Assembly: GCA_001768235.1 (NCBI GenBank)
Contig: MENK01000014.1
Span: 1-64,000, forward strand
Direction: 5' to 3'
Source of the DNA: Bacteroidetes bacterium GWB2_32_14
GTDB taxonomy: Bacteria > Bacteroidota > Bacteroidia > Bacteroidales > UBA12077
DNA length: 64,000 nucleotides
In this document: in pieces, positions 1-9,059 of the stretch
Numbering within the stretch: the stretch's first letter is position 1
How the letters are laid out: each line of letters starts with the position of its first letter
Notes under the pieces: model-generated
The model's input: the letters and a program-made list of their open reading frames with translations, nothing else
The model's database searches: none
What the model was told of the DNA's origin: nothing
Program-made: the position numbers and the translations under genes

Positions 1-24
1 GTTAGCAAAGCTAAAACATACATT

Positions 25-50
25 ACCACCGTCAAAGACGGTGGTTTTTT
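25..50 (+). terminator. Rho-independent terminator of a gene left of the window
   Basis: A 9-bp perfect stem (25-33 with 37-45) with a three-base loop is followed by a run of T. It would end a plus-strand gene lying outside the window. The hairpin and its flanks are almost repeated at 14300-14350. Confidence 0.75.
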
Positions 51-60
51 AGATTCTAAT

Positions 61-88
61 AAAAAAGGATGAGTACTCGGCTCATCCT
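61..88 (-). terminator. Terminator of lpdA
   Basis: The 8-bp stem AGGATGAG/CTCATCCT (66-73, 81-88) is bordered by a run of A on the left, which reads as a U-tract on the minus strand. It lies 26 bases beyond the lpdA stop, back to back with the plus-strand terminator at 25-50. Confidence 0.75.
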
Positions 89-113
89 TAAAGTTTTATG
101 AAAATCGTTAAAA

Positions 114-1505
114 TTACAAGTGAATAACCTCGTCGTATGCAGCAGCTGCTGCTTCCATTATTGCTTCAGACATGGTAGGATGAGGATGAACAGATTTCAT
201 CAGCTCGTGTCCGGTTGTTTCCAGTTTCCTGGCAACAACAAGTTCTGCGATCATTTCTGTTACATTTGCACCGATTAAATGAGCACCAAGAAGCTCCCCG
301 TATTTAGCATCAAATATGAGTTTTACAAAACCATCTTTTTCACCTGCAGCACTGGCTTTACCCGAAGCAGTAAATGGAAATTTACCTGTTTTGATTTCGA
401 ATCCTGCATCTTTAGCAGCCTGTTCGGTTAAACCTACTGAAGCTATTTCTGGTGAAGTATAAGTACATGCAGGTATATTTTTATAATCGACAGGTTCAGG
501 ATTCAATCCCTTAATTTTTTCGACACACACGATACCTTCCGCGGATGCAACGTGAGCTAACGCAGGCCCGTGAACTATATCGCCAATGGCATAAATACCG
601 GGTATATTGGTTTTGTAATAATCATCCACCTTTATTTTACCTTTCTCCAAACCGATTCCTAATTTTTCAAGCCCGATATTTTCTATATTTGGAGTAACAC
701 CAACAGCAGAAAGTACAATTTCAGCTTCATGAACTTCAACTCCTTTCTTTGTTTTAATTGTAACTTTACAGGTATTGCCTGATGTATCAACGGATTCTAC
801 TGACGAATCGACCATTACTTTAATACCTGCTTTTTTAAATGAACGGCCAAGCTGTTTCGATACTTCTTCGTCTTCGTTTGGAACAATATTAGGTAAAAAC
901 TCAACAAGAGTTACATCTGTTCCGATAGAATTATAAAAGTTAGCGAACTCACTTCCAATGGCTCCAGAGCCAACAACAATCATAGATTTTGGCTGTTTTG
1001 GCAATGTCATTGCTTCGCGGTAGCCAATGATTTTTTTCCCGTCTTGTTTCAGGTTAGGTAATTCTTTCGAACGTGCTCCCGTGGCAATAATAATATGTTC
1101 GGCATAAACATCCGTTTTCTTTCCGTCAGCGGATGTTACTTCTACTGTTTTATTATCTTTCAGCACTCCAAAACCCTGGATATGTTCAATTTTATTTTTT
1201 TTGAATAAAAACTGAATTCCTTTGCTCATACCATCAGCAACACCACGGCTACGTTGAATCATCTTTTCGAAATCCGGTTTAACATCTCCCGAAATTACAA
1301 CACCATAATCGGCTGCATGTTGAGTATAAGTAAAAACCTGGCCGCTTTTTAAAAGCGATTTCGTAGGAATACAACCCCAGTTTAAACATATACCTCCTAA
1401 CTCGGATTTTTCAACAACACCTACTTTCATTCCCAATTGAGAAGCTCTTATGGCAGCTACATAACCGCCCGGTCCACTTCCTATAATTATTAAATCGTAA
1501 TTCAT
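114..1505 (-). CDS. lpdA: Dihydrolipoyl dehydrogenase (E3)
   Basis: This FAD flavoprotein reoxidises the dihydrolipoyl groups of 2-oxoacid dehydrogenase complexes and of the glycine cleavage H protein, passing electrons to NAD+. At 463 aa it has the normal family length. Visible are the N-terminal FAD-binding GSGPGG (9-14), the redox disulfide C40-x4-C45 in GGICLNWGCIP, a second nucleotide-binding GSGAIG in the middle, and the C-terminal HPHPTMSE (about 440-447) that supplies the catalytic His/Glu pair. It is monocistronic, with its own terminator and a promoter-like box upstream. No E1/E2 genes are adjacent. GcvP, a possible partner pathway, is 49 kb away in the same window. Confidence 0.97.
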   Translation of the reverse strand: MNYDLIIIGSGPGGYVAAIRASQLGMKVGVVEKSELGGICLNWGCIPTKSLLKSGQVFTYTQHAADYGVVISGDVKPDFEKMIQRSRGVADGMSKGIQFLFKKNKIEHIQGFGVLKDNKTVEVTSADGKKTDVYAEHIIIATGARSKELPNLKQDGKKIIGYREAMTLPKQPKSMIVVGSGAIGSEFANFYNSIGTDVTLVEFLPNIVPNEDEEVSKQLGRSFKKAGIKVMVDSSVESVDTSGNTCKVTIKTKKGVEVHEAEIVLSAVGVTPNIENIGLEKLGIGLEKGKIKVDDYYKTNIPGIYAIGDIVHGPALAHVASAEGIVCVEKIKGLNPEPVDYKNIPACTYTSPEIASVGLTEQAAKDAGFEIKTGKFPFTASGKASAAGEKDGFVKLIFDAKYGELLGAHLIGANVTEMIAELVVARKLETTGHELMKSVHPHPTMSEAIMEAAAAAYDEVIHL

Positions 1506-1531
1506 GATATTTTAATATTAAATTTGATTTC

Positions 1532-1539
1532 CAAAATTA
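1532..1539 (-). promoter_or_regulatory. Putative -7 box for lpdA
   Basis: On the minus strand the sequence reads TAATTTTG, matching the Bacteroidota -7 consensus TAnnTTTG, 26 bases upstream of the lpdA ATG. I see no well-spaced -33 element. Such 8-mers are common in AT-rich DNA. Confidence 0.4.
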
Positions 1540-1549
1540 AAACTATTTT

Positions 1550-2395
1550 TCAGACAAAAGTTTTTTTGGTTTTGGTTCTTAGAATACTTCTTCTCCCAAT
1601 CGCCTGAAATACTTTTGCTAAAACAAAGAAGATTACTAAAGAAAAAATTATCGCTGCACCCGAAGGAATATTAATTTTATATGAAAATAATAATCCTGTA
1701 AAAACACCCACTAATCCTATAACAATGGACAGCAGAATAATGTTTCTGAAATTTTTAGAAAATAAGTTTGCAGTTGATTGAGGTATTGTAAGTAATGAAA
1801 TTACCAGGATAATCCCCACGACTTTTATATTCAGAACAATAGTTAAGGCTACAAGGCTTATTAAAACATAATTAAACAAATCGACAGTAATTTTATGTGT
1901 TCGGGCAAAGTTCTGATCGTAAGCAACAAATAAAATCAAACGGTAAAAAAATGTAAAGAAAAAGATTAAAACAAGAACTAATCCCAACATTAGCCAAACA
2001 TCAAGTTCGGAAACAGTAAGTATTGACCCGAACAAATAGGTCATTAAATTGGGAACATAACCCGGGGTAATAAATATAAAAATAATACCAACGGCCATTC
2101 CAAACGACCACAGGATTCCGATTACAGAATCTTCGCGTACGTCGGTACGTTTGCTTAAAAATTCTACCCCGAGGGCAGAAAGAACAGCAAATGCAGCAGC
2201 AGAAAAAACAGGGTTAAATCCAAAAAAATATCCTATTCCTATTCCCCCGAATGAGGCATGTGTAATTCCCCCGCTTAAAAACACCATTCTTCGGGTAACA
2301 ATGTATGTTCCAATAATTCCACAGCTAATACTTGCAAAAACTGCTGCAAGAAATGAGTTTATTATAAAGTTATATTGAAGTAATTCGTTTATCAT
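1550..2395 (-). CDS. znuB: Metal ABC transporter permease (ZnuB type)
   Basis: This inner-membrane permease belongs to the ABC-3 family, which imports Zn2+ or Mn2+. Its 281 aa are almost wholly hydrophobic, with about eight or nine membrane segments. The N-terminal region carries the family pattern around VTRRMVFLSGGITHASFGG. It is the last gene of the operon znuA-znuC-znuB: the upstream ATP-binding gene ends on the same base (2395) where this start codon begins, so translation is probably coupled. Zinc rather than manganese is inferred from the histidine-rich loop of the binding protein. Confidence 0.92.
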   Translation of the reverse strand: MINELLQYNFIINSFLAAVFASISCGIIGTYIVTRRMVFLSGGITHASFGGIGIGYFFGFNPVFSAAAFAVLSALGVEFLSKRTDVREDSVIGILWSFGMAVGIIFIFITPGYVPNLMTYLFGSILTVSELDVWLMLGLVLVLIFFFTFFYRLILFVAYDQNFARTHKITVDLFNYVLISLVALTIVLNIKVVGIILVISLLTIPQSTANLFSKNFRNIILLSIVIGLVGVFTGLLFSYKINIPSGAAIIFSLVIFFVLAKVFQAIGRRSILRTKTKKTFV

Positions 2396-3156
2396 CAGAA
2401 TGAATGATTATGAGTTTTTAATACCGTATGAGGAACTTCACCATGAGTAATGAGTTTAATAGGGCAATTATAGGATGCCAGTTGCTGTTCACTTATTTTA
2501 TTTGATTTATGATAATGCAATCCACGGTTTACACATGCAATTGTTTTAACATAAGCAGATATTGTTCCGATATCATGAGAAACAATTATGATTGCCATTT
2601 CTTTATTCAGTTGTACAAGTATTTCATATAACTCGCCTTCGAATTTATTATCGACAAAAGTATTGGGTTCATCGAGAATAAGTAAGCGGGGCGATGAAAC
2701 AATTGCGCGGGCCAATAGTACTTTCTGCATTTGCCCGCCCGAAAGTTCTCCTATTGGCTTATCACAGAGTTCGCAAATACCAAGCCTTTCGAGCGTTTCA
2801 CGAACTTTAATCCTGTCTTCTTTTGGGTGTTTATAAAATATTCCCGAGCTATAAATAAGTCCCGATAAAACCACGTCGCACACAGAAATGGGAAATTTTT
2901 TATCAATCTGGTTGATTTGTGGTAAGTAACCAATTTTATTATTCTTGTTTGCATCAGAATCGCCAAAAAACTCAATTGAACCTTTGACCGGTTTTATGAG
3001 TCCTAAAATTACATTTAACAGTGTTGTTTTACCGCCACCGTTAGGCCCGATAATTCCAATAAAATCGTCATCGAAAATTTCAAAAGAAACATCGTTTAAT
3101 ATTATCTCATTGTTATACCCGGCAAATACCGATTTAAGTTCAACAATTTTACTCAT
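2395..3156 (-). CDS. znuC: Metal ABC transporter ATP-binding protein (ZnuC type)
   Basis: This is the cytoplasmic ATPase that powers the permease encoded next to it. In 253 aa it shows Walker A GPNGGGKT (37-44), the ABC signature LSGGQ (138-142), Walker B LLILDEP (158-164) and a switch histidine in the SHD context near 194. The C-terminus is His-containing (THNHSF), as often in zinc systems. It starts 8 bases after the binding-protein gene ends and overlaps the permease gene by one base. Confidence 0.94.
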   Translation of the reverse strand: MSKIVELKSVFAGYNNEIILNDVSFEIFDDDFIGIIGPNGGGKTTLLNVILGLIKPVKGSIEFFGDSDANKNNKIGYLPQINQIDKKFPISVCDVVLSGLIYSSGIFYKHPKEDRIKVRETLERLGICELCDKPIGELSGGQMQKVLLARAIVSSPRLLILDEPNTFVDNKFEGELYEILVQLNKEMAIIIVSHDIGTISAYVKTIACVNRGLHYHKSNKISEQQLASYNCPIKLITHGEVPHTVLKTHNHSF

Positions 3157-3164
3157 TTTGCAAT

Positions 3165-4043
3165 TTAATCTGAATATGCATTTACAATTTCGTTACTAAT
3201 AACCGACATGGTTTTTAACCAATCATAGTCTAAAGGATCGATTTGTACAACCCGCCCGTTTATTTCTTTTGCAATTACCTCGGCATTATGTTTACTAAAT
3301 TGTTTTTGTACAAAAACAACACGAATATTTTCCTGCCTGGCAATTCCGATAATTTTTTGAATATTTTGAGCAGTAGGTTCTTTTCCATCGACTTCAATGG
3401 CTAATTGCCCGAGTTGATAATCGCGGGTAAAATATGCTAAAGTAGGATGAAAAATCATGATTTGTTTACCCTTTAATGATTCCAGTTTTATTTGGATCGC
3501 ATTATCAATACTATCTATATCTGAAGTTAATCTTAAAAAATTGGATTCAAATTCAGGTTTATTCCGGGGATATAATTCAACCAACGATTCGTAAATTAAT
3601 GTACATATTTTTTTTACTTCTTTTGGCGATACCCAAATGTGAGGATCAACCCCGTGAGAATGACTATCATGGTGATCGTGTTCATCGGGTTTTATTAAAT
3701 CGGCGTTTCCTGATAAATCAATAATTTTCATTGATGGGTTAATTGAAGCAAATTTTTCGACCCAGGCCTGCTCGAATTCGATATAGCCAATACGGAAGTA
3801 TATTCCCGAGTTTGAAAGATCTTTCATTTGTTTTGCTGTAGGTTCGTAAATATGAGGATCGCTGCCTTGAGTAACCATAACATTTACTTCGATTTTGTTC
3901 CCGGAAATACGATCAACAAAATATTTCTGAGGCTCAATGCTGACTGTAACAATATTTTGAGCTGCCGTTTCCCGGTTCGGTTTTTTGGGAGAACAACTTG
4001 TAATTAAACCTAATACAATAAATGATAAGAAGATTCGATTCAT
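3165..4043 (-). CDS. znuA: Zinc ABC transporter substrate-binding lipoprotein (ZnuA type)
   Basis: This cluster A-1 solute-binding protein captures the metal and delivers it to ZnuB. It starts with a lipoprotein signal peptide ending in LITSC (Cys17). Likely metal ligands are H64 in SDPHIYEP, a His/Asp-rich loop at 119-130 (DEHDHHDSHSH), H135 in DPHIW and a His in the later FHPTLAYF segment. The His-rich loop favours zinc over manganese. It is the first gene of the operon, with a -7-like box about 30 bases upstream, and it is 292 aa long. Confidence 0.93.
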   Translation of the reverse strand: MNRIFLSFIVLGLITSCSPKKPNRETAAQNIVTVSIEPQKYFVDRISGNKIEVNVMVTQGSDPHIYEPTAKQMKDLSNSGIYFRIGYIEFEQAWVEKFASINPSMKIIDLSGNADLIKPDEHDHHDSHSHGVDPHIWVSPKEVKKICTLIYESLVELYPRNKPEFESNFLRLTSDIDSIDNAIQIKLESLKGKQIMIFHPTLAYFTRDYQLGQLAIEVDGKEPTAQNIQKIIGIARQENIRVVFVQKQFSKHNAEVIAKEINGRVVQIDPLDYDWLKTMSVISNEIVNAYSD

Positions 4044-4072
4044 ACAATTTTATTTAGAACTGTTTTAAATAA

Positions 4073-4080
4073 CAAAAGTA
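4073..4080 (-). promoter_or_regulatory. Putative -7 box for the znuACB operon
   Basis: The minus strand reads TACTTTTG, matching TAnnTTTG, 29 bases upstream of the znuA ATG. I see no clear Zur-type palindrome next to it. Confidence 0.45.
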
Positions 4081-4120
4081 TAAAAAATTTATTGATGAGA
4101 AAGAAATTTAATAAATTTAG

Positions 4121-4155
4121 AAAAAAAAGAGTGGATTCATTCATCCACTCTTTTT
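4121..4155 (-). terminator. Terminator between the TlpA-like gene and znuA
   Basis: A 12-bp stem (4125-4136 with 4143-4154) with a six-base loop is flanked by A on the left and T on the right. It ends the minus-strand TlpA-like gene and insulates it from the zinc operon downstream. Confidence 0.8.
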
Positions 4156-4182
4156 CAGTTTATTAAATTGTATATCTTATTC

Positions 4183-5283
4183 TTATTTTAATAGCTCGGC
4201 TAATTTAGCTCCCAATTCTTCACCACGAAGGTTTTTAGCTATAATAATACCGTTTTTATCGATAAGTACATTGTGAGGAATTCCACGAACACCATATAAT
4301 TTACCAGCTTCGCATTCCCAGTATTTAAGGTCAGAAACCTGGGGCCAGGTAATACCATCGTCGTGAATAGCTTTTACCCATGCTTCTCTGCTTTTATCAA
4401 ATGAAACGCCAAAAATTTCGAATCCTTTGTTTTTATACTTGGCATAGTTAGCAACCAGTGTTGGGTTTTCCTGACGGCAAGGGTTACACCATGCAGCCCA
4501 GAAATCAATTAAGACATATTTTTCGCCAATTACAGAAGATAAAGCAACAGGGTTTCCGGTAGTATCGTTTAATGTGAAATCAATATAAGGCTGTCCAATA
4601 GCAACTTTTTTCATTAAATTGACACGTTCGTTAATCATTACCACGTATTTAGATGCATTTAATGTTGTATCAAATCCCTGAACCAGGGAATCCAGTTCTT
4701 GAAATTCCATTTGAGACATTAAATATTGAGCAGTAATAAAAGGAGCGATTAATAAGTTAGAATTTCCTTTCACAAAATCTTTAACAAACTGCATTTGTTC
4801 CTTTTCAATATTACCATATATTTCTTCAACTTCCTTAGCTTTTGCAGCATCTCCGCTCATTGTAGCCTGCATATACTCATTATATAAATTTCTGAATTGC
4901 ATTTCGTAATTCATTAATGCTTTATCAAAGTCGTAATATTTTGTAGTATTTGCAGATCCTTCAACAACAACAGCTTCAATACTATCAACATGAGCCTTAA
5001 TCGTATATTGAACATTTTCAAGAATTAAAGGAATTGCACTCAAAGTATCAGATAACTTGATAATATAAAAATCAGGTTCATCAATTATACCTTTAAAACT
5101 GAATTTCCCGTCTTTAATTTCAACAGAATCGATACTTACAGGAACTCTTTTATCAATTTTTTGTAAAAAAGCTGTACCTGAATTTAATCCTTCGATTTGT
5201 CCTTTAATTTTATATTGTGGTTCGGTTGAGCACGAAAATAAAAGTGCAAGAGCAACAATACTATAAATAACTTTTTTCATCAT
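4183..5283 (-). CDS. DUF4369/TlpA-family thiol-disulfide lipoprotein
   Basis: This exported thioredoxin-fold protein probably reduces or isomerises disulfides in the envelope. The frame is open to 5325, but I chose the start at 5283 because the sequence from there, MMKKVIYSIVALALLFSC, is a typical lipoprotein signal with the lipid-modified Cys18. A DUF4369-like beta domain follows, then a helical linker, and a C-terminal AhpC/TSA-thioredoxin domain with the redox motif WCNPC. This domain combination is common in Bacteroidota. Its substrate is unknown. It is monocistronic. Confidence 0.9.
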   Translation of the reverse strand: MMKKVIYSIVALALLFSCSTEPQYKIKGQIEGLNSGTAFLQKIDKRVPVSIDSVEIKDGKFSFKGIIDEPDFYIIKLSDTLSAIPLILENVQYTIKAHVDSIEAVVVEGSANTTKYYDFDKALMNYEMQFRNLYNEYMQATMSGDAAKAKEVEEIYGNIEKEQMQFVKDFVKGNSNLLIAPFITAQYLMSQMEFQELDSLVQGFDTTLNASKYVVMINERVNLMKKVAIGQPYIDFTLNDTTGNPVALSSVIGEKYVLIDFWAAWCNPCRQENPTLVANYAKYKNKGFEIFGVSFDKSREAWVKAIHDDGITWPQVSDLKYWECEAGKLYGVRGIPHNVLIDKNGIIIAKNLRGEELGAKLAELLK

Positions 5284-5368
5284 TTTGTGTTTAAAAGTGT
5301 TAATATTTAAAAATTTATCAAACATACAAAAATTTAACTAAGTATAAATCAAAATAGTAAATACAAAA

Positions 5369-6478
5369 TTATTTTTTTTCTTTAAAATACTCATCGAGTA
5401 AAATCCGGGCAGCAAGAAACGAGTTTGTTTTACGTTGCAATACCTTATCTTCAAAATCCAGAAGCTTTTCTTTTATCCCTTGCTGGTTATAAAAATGATC
5501 ACGAAGTGCTTCGTTAATTGATTCGTACATCCAGTATTTTGCCTGTTGCATACGACGGTGTTCGAAAAAATCATTTTTCTTAACAAAATCGACATATTCA
5601 TTAATATTGTTCCAGACTGTGTCGATTCCTGTTCCTTTACGGGATGAGCAGGTAAACACTTTAGGAATCCATCCCGAGTCGGTTGGAGGAAACAGGTGAA
5701 GAGCATTCTGATATTCAATTTTAGCCATTTCAGCCTTTTGCACATTTTCAGAGTCTGCTTTAGTTATTGCAATAGCATCAGCCATTTCCATTATTCCGCG
5801 TTTAATACCCTGGAGCTCATCGCCTGCTCCTGCAAGCATGAGTAATAAGAAAAAATCAACCATGGAATGCACCGCGGTTTCTGATTGCCCCACACCTACT
5901 GTCTCAATGAAAATAGTATTAAACCCGGCAGCTTCGCACAGGATAATTGTTTCACGTGTCTTTCGGGCCACCCCGCCTAATGAACCTGCCGAAGGCGAAG
6001 GCCTTATGAATGCATTCGGGTCGGTGGCCAGTTCTTCCATACGTGTTTTATCACCTAAAATACTGCCTTTTGTTCTTTCACTGCTTGGATCAACAGCCAA
6101 TACTGCAAGTTTTTTGCCCTGGTTTGTCGTATATTTCCCCAAGGCCTCTATAAATGTACTTTTACCAACACCCGGAACCCCGGTTATACCAACACGAATC
6201 GATCGGCGCGCGTAGGGTAAACATTTTTCTATGATATCAAATGCAATTTTACAATGTTCAGGTAATGAGCTTTCAATCAGTGTAATTGCCTGGCCAAGCA
6301 TTGTCCTGTTGCCAGAAAGCACTCCTTCAACATACTCATCAACAGTATATTGATTTTTTTTCCTGCGTTTAAATTTATTACTTAAATCCGGATTAATCGA
6401 TTCAGGCTGTTCAATTCCTTTTTGAACATTTAATGCTGACTTGAAGTTTTCTTCAGGATTTTTTTTTACACTATCCAT
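5369..6478 (-). CDS. meaB: MeaB-type GTPase, methylmalonyl-CoA mutase chaperone
   Basis: This G3E P-loop GTPase guards methylmalonyl-CoA mutase and gates loading of adenosylcobalamin. At 369 aa it has the P-loop GVPGVGKST (100-108), the LAVDPSS segment, an ETVGVGQSE switch and TKAD as the base-recognition motif, all typical of MeaB/ArgK. The first 45 residues are a charged extension rich in Lys and Asn. The mutase genes are not adjacent here. Together with SucC at 62 kb it suggests a succinate-methylmalonyl-CoA pathway. Confidence 0.93.
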   Translation of the reverse strand: MDSVKKNPEENFKSALNVQKGIEQPESINPDLSNKFKRRKKNQYTVDEYVEGVLSGNRTMLGQAITLIESSLPEHCKIAFDIIEKCLPYARRSIRVGITGVPGVGKSTFIEALGKYTTNQGKKLAVLAVDPSSERTKGSILGDKTRMEELATDPNAFIRPSPSAGSLGGVARKTRETIILCEAAGFNTIFIETVGVGQSETAVHSMVDFFLLLMLAGAGDELQGIKRGIMEMADAIAITKADSENVQKAEMAKIEYQNALHLFPPTDSGWIPKVFTCSSRKGTGIDTVWNNINEYVDFVKKNDFFEHRRMQQAKYWMYESINEALRDHFYNQQGIKEKLLDFEDKVLQRKTNSFLAARILLDEYFKEKK

Positions 6479-6554
6479 AGCAAAAATGCTTTTTGCGAAA
6501 ATAATGTTAATACGATAAGAATAAAAATTATCGTTGCTTAATTTTTAATTGAAT

Positions 6555-6595
6555 AAAAAAAGGATTGCCACGAAAGCGGCAACCCCATGAATCCT
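6555..6595 (-). terminator. Probable terminator of the M3 peptidase gene
   Basis: An outer stem AGGATT/AATCCT (6561-6566, 6590-6595) encloses an inner stem TTGCC/GGCAA, with a run of A on the left that becomes a U-tract on the minus strand. The stem is interrupted, so confidence is moderate. Confidence 0.55.
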
Positions 6596-6620
6596 AAACC
6601 TGTCTCATGCAAGCAAACTA

Positions 6621-8507
6621 TTATATTTTACCGGCTTCTTTTAAAGCTGCTTCAAGTTGATTTACCAATTGATCCATTCGTTTAACAACAGCTAAAAAGG
6701 GTTCCCTTGTATTTAAATCGACACCAGCTTTTTTAAGTAATTCAACAGGATAATCATTGCCCCCTGACTTTAATAAAGCAAGGTATTTTTCCTGTGCAGC
6801 TTTTGCAGCTTCGGGAGTTTCTGCCATGGCAATCTGGTTAAATAAACTGCCCGATGCAGAGAATGAAACAGCATAATTATACACGTAATAGATATGAGTA
6901 AAGAAATGGCTTACGCGTGGCCACGAATAAGCGTTATTTCCTGATCGTTCGAGAATATCTCCATTGTATTTTTTATCGATATCGGCATAGGTTTTAGCAA
7001 TAATATCGGCATTTATTGGTTGATCTTTTTCGATCATGGTATATAAAACATGCTCGAACTCTGCGAATTGCGACTGGCGGTAGAATGTGCTTGAAATATT
7101 ATCTATGGCCTGAACCAATAAAGCAATTTTTTCGTTTGGGTCTTTTGCATTTTTTATCATGTAATCGAGTAGCATATTTTCGTTAAAAGTCGATGCCACT
7201 TCGGCTACCATTGATGCATAACTTGAATATGTATATGGTTGGTAATTGCTGCTTAGCGTGCTATGCATTGAATGACCAAGTTCGTGTGCCAATGTAAAGA
7301 CATTATCCCGTGACTCATCCCAGTTCATTAAAATAAATGGATGCACACCATAAATACTCCAGCTGTATGCCCCGGTTTGCTTGCCAGGTTTTTCATACAC
7401 ATCGATCCATCCGCCTTGCAGGCTTGTAGCTAAAAGCTTGTTATATTCTTCGCCCATTGGTTTAAGGCAATCCTGAACCAGGTCAACAGCTTCTTCCCAT
7501 TTATACGATTTAGGAAAATCAGAAATTTCGTACAATTCATCTGAAAAATAATATTTTTCAAGGCCCAGTGCTTTTTTACGCAATTCGCGGTATTTTAAAA
7601 GCGATGCCGTGTTATTACCAGCCACATCAATAAGGTTCATGTACACATCTTTCGATATATTATTTGGTTGTAAGAATGCATCGAGTGTTGATTCGTATCC
7701 TTTAAGTTGTGCCCCTGCCCAGAGGTTCTGGGCTATACCCATCCAAATGTCGGTATAAGTGTTTTTGTTTTTAGCATAAACATCCTCACGGGCTTCTGCT
7801 GTAATTTTACGATCGTTCTGGTTCGGGTTTGTTGTATAAACCTTCGATGCAACAGCCGGACTTGTAACAATCTCTTCGCCAGTTGATAAAGTTACCTTAT
7901 GAAACTCCATATCTGCTTTTGATAAAGAGCTATACGTTCTTGATGATGCTCCCAATGCCCTGCTGTAATAAGTAAGGGTTTTTTGAGTTTGTTCATCGAG
8001 AATATGCTGGAGTTGACGGTAAAAACTATCAAAACCGTGATTATAAATTGCCAATTCTTTATTTTCCTTCATCCATCCTTCAATCTTTTCTTTTGGAATA
8101 GTTTTCAATTCAGGTGATATCCATGCAGTATTTCGGCTTTGCTCAACAAAAACAGTTTGAAGCTCTTGTAATTTTGTAATATAGATTGGATTTTTACCAT
8201 CTACATCCTTACTTAACGATGCATAGATATAAAGCTTATTGCTAACCTGTGATATTTTCTCTGAAAACTTTTGATAATCGAGCATTACCTGGGCACTCTC
8301 ACCCAAACGGCCCTTAAACTCGTTGTACCTGGGAATTTGTGATTTCATCCAATCCAGATCAGCTTTCCATGCATCCCAGTCGGCATAAACATCGGTTAAA
8401 TTCCAGTTGTATTTGTATGGATTTTCTTTTACTTCCGGGTTTGTTGTTTTTTGTGCAAATGAATTCACACAAACCAGCATAAGTGTTACTATAAACAATC
8501 TTCTCAT
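6621..8507 (-). CDS. pepF: Exported oligoendopeptidase F (M3 metallopeptidase)
   Basis: This zinc peptidase cleaves short peptides. The catalytic motif is H408-E-L-G-H412, with the third ligand probably the Glu in SMVAEVASTFNE some 25 residues later. Unlike classical cytoplasmic PepF, the protein starts with a signal peptide (MRRLFIVTLMLVCVNSFAQ), so it is probably periplasmic. It is 628 aa long, and its N-terminal helical half and C-terminal peptidase half follow the family plan. It is monocistronic. Confidence 0.93.
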   Translation of the reverse strand: MRRLFIVTLMLVCVNSFAQKTTNPEVKENPYKYNWNLTDVYADWDAWKADLDWMKSQIPRYNEFKGRLGESAQVMLDYQKFSEKISQVSNKLYIYASLSKDVDGKNPIYITKLQELQTVFVEQSRNTAWISPELKTIPKEKIEGWMKENKELAIYNHGFDSFYRQLQHILDEQTQKTLTYYSRALGASSRTYSSLSKADMEFHKVTLSTGEEIVTSPAVASKVYTTNPNQNDRKITAEAREDVYAKNKNTYTDIWMGIAQNLWAGAQLKGYESTLDAFLQPNNISKDVYMNLIDVAGNNTASLLKYRELRKKALGLEKYYFSDELYEISDFPKSYKWEEAVDLVQDCLKPMGEEYNKLLATSLQGGWIDVYEKPGKQTGAYSWSIYGVHPFILMNWDESRDNVFTLAHELGHSMHSTLSSNYQPYTYSSYASMVAEVASTFNENMLLDYMIKNAKDPNEKIALLVQAIDNISSTFYRQSQFAEFEHVLYTMIEKDQPINADIIAKTYADIDKKYNGDILERSGNNAYSWPRVSHFFTHIYYVYNYAVSFSASGSLFNQIAMAETPEAAKAAQEKYLALLKSGGNDYPVELLKKAGVDLNTREPFLAVVKRMDQLVNQLEAALKEAGKI

Positions 8508-8774
8508 AAATATGGTTTTTAATGATTATTTTTATTTTTTATGCTTTGACTTCGTACGGGTTTAATAGTTTAAAACCGATGTTTTTTTCTGCCGTTATTT
8601 TAGAATAAGGAATATACCGGGAGTTTGTCCTGAAGCTGCCGGCAAGGCTTTATAACAGTTACCCCGACTTTAGGTGAAAACATATTTTGGTTCCGGGATT
8701 TTGTCTGTTGAATTTTTCAAAATCATCCCAAAAGCAGGATTGTGATTGTGCAAAATTTAAAACAAGAATATTTA

Positions 8775-9059
8775 TCATTTTTCTTTGGTAAGTTCTCTCA
8801 TGGCTTCTTCGATATGCATCTTTTTCAGTCGCAAATAATGATTAAGTGCTTCGTTTATAATTTCGCGAATATCTTTTTTTTGGTATATAGCCAATATTTT
8901 AAACTGCCTGAAAATCATCCTGTCAACAGGAATAACAAAATCGGATGTTTTTTCGGACCCAAAAAGGACCTCGTCTTCGAACTTGTCTTCGTTTAAGAAT
9001 TCGGTGTTTGAAGATAATGCCTGTTGAAAATTTTCAATATTTTTTTTATTTTTTGCCAT
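8775..9059 (-). CDS. Small ribbon-helix-helix-like partner of ParA
   Basis: This 94-aa charged protein has a basic N-terminus and a C-terminal segment (IPVDRMIFRQFKILAIYQ then DIREIINEALNHYLRLKK) with the strand-helix-helix spacing of CopG/RHH DNA-binding domains. I chose the ATG at 9059, which overlaps the end of parA by 14 bases, over an upstream in-frame start at 9083 that would lie deeper in parA. The overlap suggests translational coupling. By analogy with plasmid ParA-RHH pairs it may be the DNA-binding partner. That role is inferred, and no ParB-like gene is nearby. Confidence 0.75.
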   Translation of the reverse strand: MAKNKKNIENFQQALSSNTEFLNEDKFEDEVLFGSEKTSDFVIPVDRMIFRQFKILAIYQKKDIREIINEALNHYLRLKKMHIEEAMRELTKEK